Under the pieces are notes generated by a model. It did not search any database and was not told the origin of the DNA. It saw only the letters and a list, made by a program, of their open reading frames with translations. The translations under genes were made by a program, and so were the position numbers. Below, one piece after another: positions 14,554 through 16,053 of a stretch of 16,053 nt of DNA. Source of the DNA: Salinicoccus sp. UBA3372 (GTDB lineage: Bacteria > Bacillota > Bacilli > Staphylococcales > Salinicoccaceae); NCBI GenBank assembly GCA_002360325.1, contig DEQG01000090.1, positions 1 to 16,053 on the forward strand, in the 5' to 3' direction. Position 1 is the first letter of the stretch; every line of letters starts with the position of its first letter.

Positions 14554-15876
14554 CTATAGTATGACTGCCGCGATCGTACCGAATATGATCAGCGGAATGT
14601 TGTAGTGCAGGAATGTCGGTACAACCGTATCCCAGATATGATCGTGCTGGCCGTCGGCCGCAAGTCCCGAGGTCGGCCCGAGTGTACTGTCGGAAGCCGG
14701 CGATCCGGCATCACCGAGTGCCGCAGCAGTACCGATCAGTGAGGCGGTCGCAAGCGGGCTGAAACCGAGTGACATACAAAGCGGTACAAAGACCGCCGCT
14801 ATGATAGGAATCGTACCGAACGATGTCCCGATACCCATCGTAATCACCAGACCGACAAGCAGTAATACAACTGCCGCCACCGCATGCGGTGTGCCGTCGA
14901 ACCAGCCGGATACCGTGCCGATCAGATCATCCACCGCAGTCGTTTCAGTCAAAACGGATGCGTAGCCGGAAGCGATCAGCATGATGAAAGCGATGGCGCC
15001 CATCATAAGAACACCCTCTTTTACTGCAGCGTCGCTTCTGCTCACCTTAATGACCTGGCTGAGAAGCATGATTGTTATACCGCCGAGCGCCCCTATGATC
15101 ATCGAATCGAAGGACAGCTGCAATGCAAATGCAGCCCCGATCGCAAATAATGTGATGATATTGTTCACAGTCCGGCGGGTTTTCGTCAAATCTTCAGAGA
15201 CGATGCTGGCTGAATCTACTGTTTCTATATCCTGGTACTCTCTCGGTTTTCTGTAAGTGATGAAAACCGCAATCACCAGGCCGACCGTCATGCCGATGAC
15301 CGGTATCAGCATTGCAGCCGGAATGTCGGATAACGTGATATCGAGGCCATTCTCCTGCATTTCCGAAACAAGAATGCCGTGGAATATCAGACCGTAACCG
15401 ACAGGAATGATCATATACGGTGCTTTCAGACCATAGGTCAGCGCACTCGCCACTGCTCTTCTGTCAATCTCCAATTTGTTGAACAGCATAAGAAGCGGCG
15501 GTATCAGAATGGGTATGAACGCAATATGTACAGGTACAACCGTTTCTGCAAGCACCCCGATAATCACAAATATGAATATAAGAAGATATTTCTTCTTTCC
15601 GATTACTTTGAGCAAATAGTTGAGCAGTACTTTAACAATGCCGGACATCGCAATCATTGAAGCAAAAATTCCGAGCAATAAGTAACTCAGCGCCGTTTCG
15701 GACTGGCCGCCCATGCCCTCTACAAGAATCGTCACAGTCTCGCCAAGCGGCAGCCCTGCAAGAAGTCCTGCTGAAATTGCCGCCAGGATCAGTGCGAAAA
15801 TGACATGGATCTTTAAAAGGCTCAATACAATTAATACAAGAACCGAAATAATGACCGGATTGAACAATATATCCAT
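14554..15876 (-). CDS. Na+/H+ antiporter-family transporter (YuiF-like)
   Basis: This integral membrane protein of 440 residues has about eleven or twelve hydrophobic segments spread over its whole length. It resembles the Na+/H+ antiporter family that includes B. subtilis YuiF; members have also been linked to amino acid transport (for example histidine), so ion exchange is not proven. Visible features are an N-terminal pair of helices (about 1-45), the loop IGKKKYLLIF, the acidic stretch ETVVPVHIAF within a membrane region, and the C-terminal re-entrant-like GTAAALGDAGSPASDSTLGPTSGL. I chose ATG 15876 (MDILFNP) because AGGAGG (15885-15890) lies 8 bases upstream; the longer reading from 15897 crosses that site. 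It is transcribed alone and ends in a strong terminator. Confidence 0.85.
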   Translation of the reverse strand: MDILFNPVIISVLVLIVLSLLKIHVIFALILAAISAGLLAGLPLGETVTILVEGMGGQSETALSYLLLGIFASMIAMSGIVKVLLNYLLKVIGKKKYLLIFIFVIIGVLAETVVPVHIAFIPILIPPLLMLFNKLEIDRRAVASALTYGLKAPYMIIPVGYGLIFHGILVSEMQENGLDITLSDIPAAMLIPVIGMTVGLVIAVFITYRKPREYQDIETVDSASIVSEDLTKTRRTVNNIITLFAIGAAFALQLSFDSMIIGALGGITIMLLSQVIKVSRSDAAVKEGVLMMGAIAFIMLIASGYASVLTETTAVDDLIGTVSGWFDGTPHAVAAVVLLLVGLVITMGIGTSFGTIPIIAAVFVPLCMSLGFSPLATASLIGTAAALGDAGSPASDSTLGPTSGLAADGQHDHIWDTVVPTFLHYNIPLIIFGTIAAVIL

Positions 15877-15897
15877 TTTCCGTGCCTCCTCTTCCAT

Positions 15898-16053
15898 TAA
15901 TGTAAAAAATAATGAAACAATATCACTATTCTATCAGACAAAGATGAATGTGAGTAAAAAAATTAACAATGAAAACGTCTTTCAAATTACATATTTATAC
16001 AACCGGGTAAATATCATATTGGATTCATTCTTTTTTACATAATATTAATAATT
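15898..16053. other. AT-rich upstream region of the antiporter gene
   Basis: No gene is seen. A weak -10 (TAGAAT on the minus strand, near 15929-15934) has no well-spaced -35. A 7-bp inverted repeat ATATTTA-N10-TAAATAT (15991-16014) may be chance in AT-rich DNA. Confidence 0.3.

Noticed and set aside
15991..16014. AT-rich inverted repeat ATATTTA-N10-TAAATAT as an operator
   Set aside because: Short AT-only arms are likely by chance in this AT-rich stretch, and no promoter element is clearly placed around it.

Overview
This window reads as the chromosome of a low-to-moderate GC Bacillota, most likely a member of the Staphylococcaceae (a Salinicoccus/Jeotgalicoccus-like organism is my guess). 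The evidence is protein similarity recalled from memory, strong Shine-Dalgarno sites, intrinsic terminators and gene order. The order suf operon, metNIQ, YusE-like, YusF-like, gcvH, YusI-like matches the yur/yus region of Bacillus subtilis as I remember it. The very acidic linker of the MetQ lipoprotein would fit a salt-tolerant organism. No insertion sequence, phage gene, tRNA, rRNA or CRISPR array was seen, and almost everything is on the minus strand.

Layout from left to right. Positions 1-733 hold a membrane-protein gene that runs off the left edge and appears broken by frameshifts. Positions 797-6006 are the complete sufCDSUB operon for Fe-S cluster assembly, read right to left with a promoter near 6110-6135 and a terminator at 751-784. 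Next come a tandem-rhodanese sulfurtransferase (6263-7165) and a small DUF4870-like membrane protein (7309-7653). The methionine ABC importer metN-metI-metQ (7791-10446) follows, led by a SAM (S-box) riboswitch with a readable terminator and antiterminator. Then come a YusE-like thioredoxin, a YusF-like Toprim protein, gcvH and a YusI-like ArsC/Spx-family protein (10677-12212). One plus-strand gene, a CPDC thioredoxin (12356-12673), shares a convergent terminator with aroD (12720-13466). Ohr (14033-14446) and a YuiF-like Na+/H+ antiporter-family transporter (14554-15876) close the window.

The genes centre on sulfur, thiol and redox chemistry: Fe-S assembly, sulfane sulfur transfer, methionine uptake under SAM control, thioredoxins, lipoyl carrier protein and organic peroxide removal.

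The most unusual part is the 566-bp gap without a gene between aroD and ohr. It holds (a) a likely unannotated small RNA on the minus strand, with two hairpins and three unpaired UCCCCU motifs behind a possible sigma-B promoter, and (b) an array of facing inverted repeats with an exact 51-bp period, four units, and one unit with compensatory changes in both arms. I do not recognise (b) as any named element. Possible operators lie at the suf, sulfurtransferase and YusI/thioredoxin promoters.
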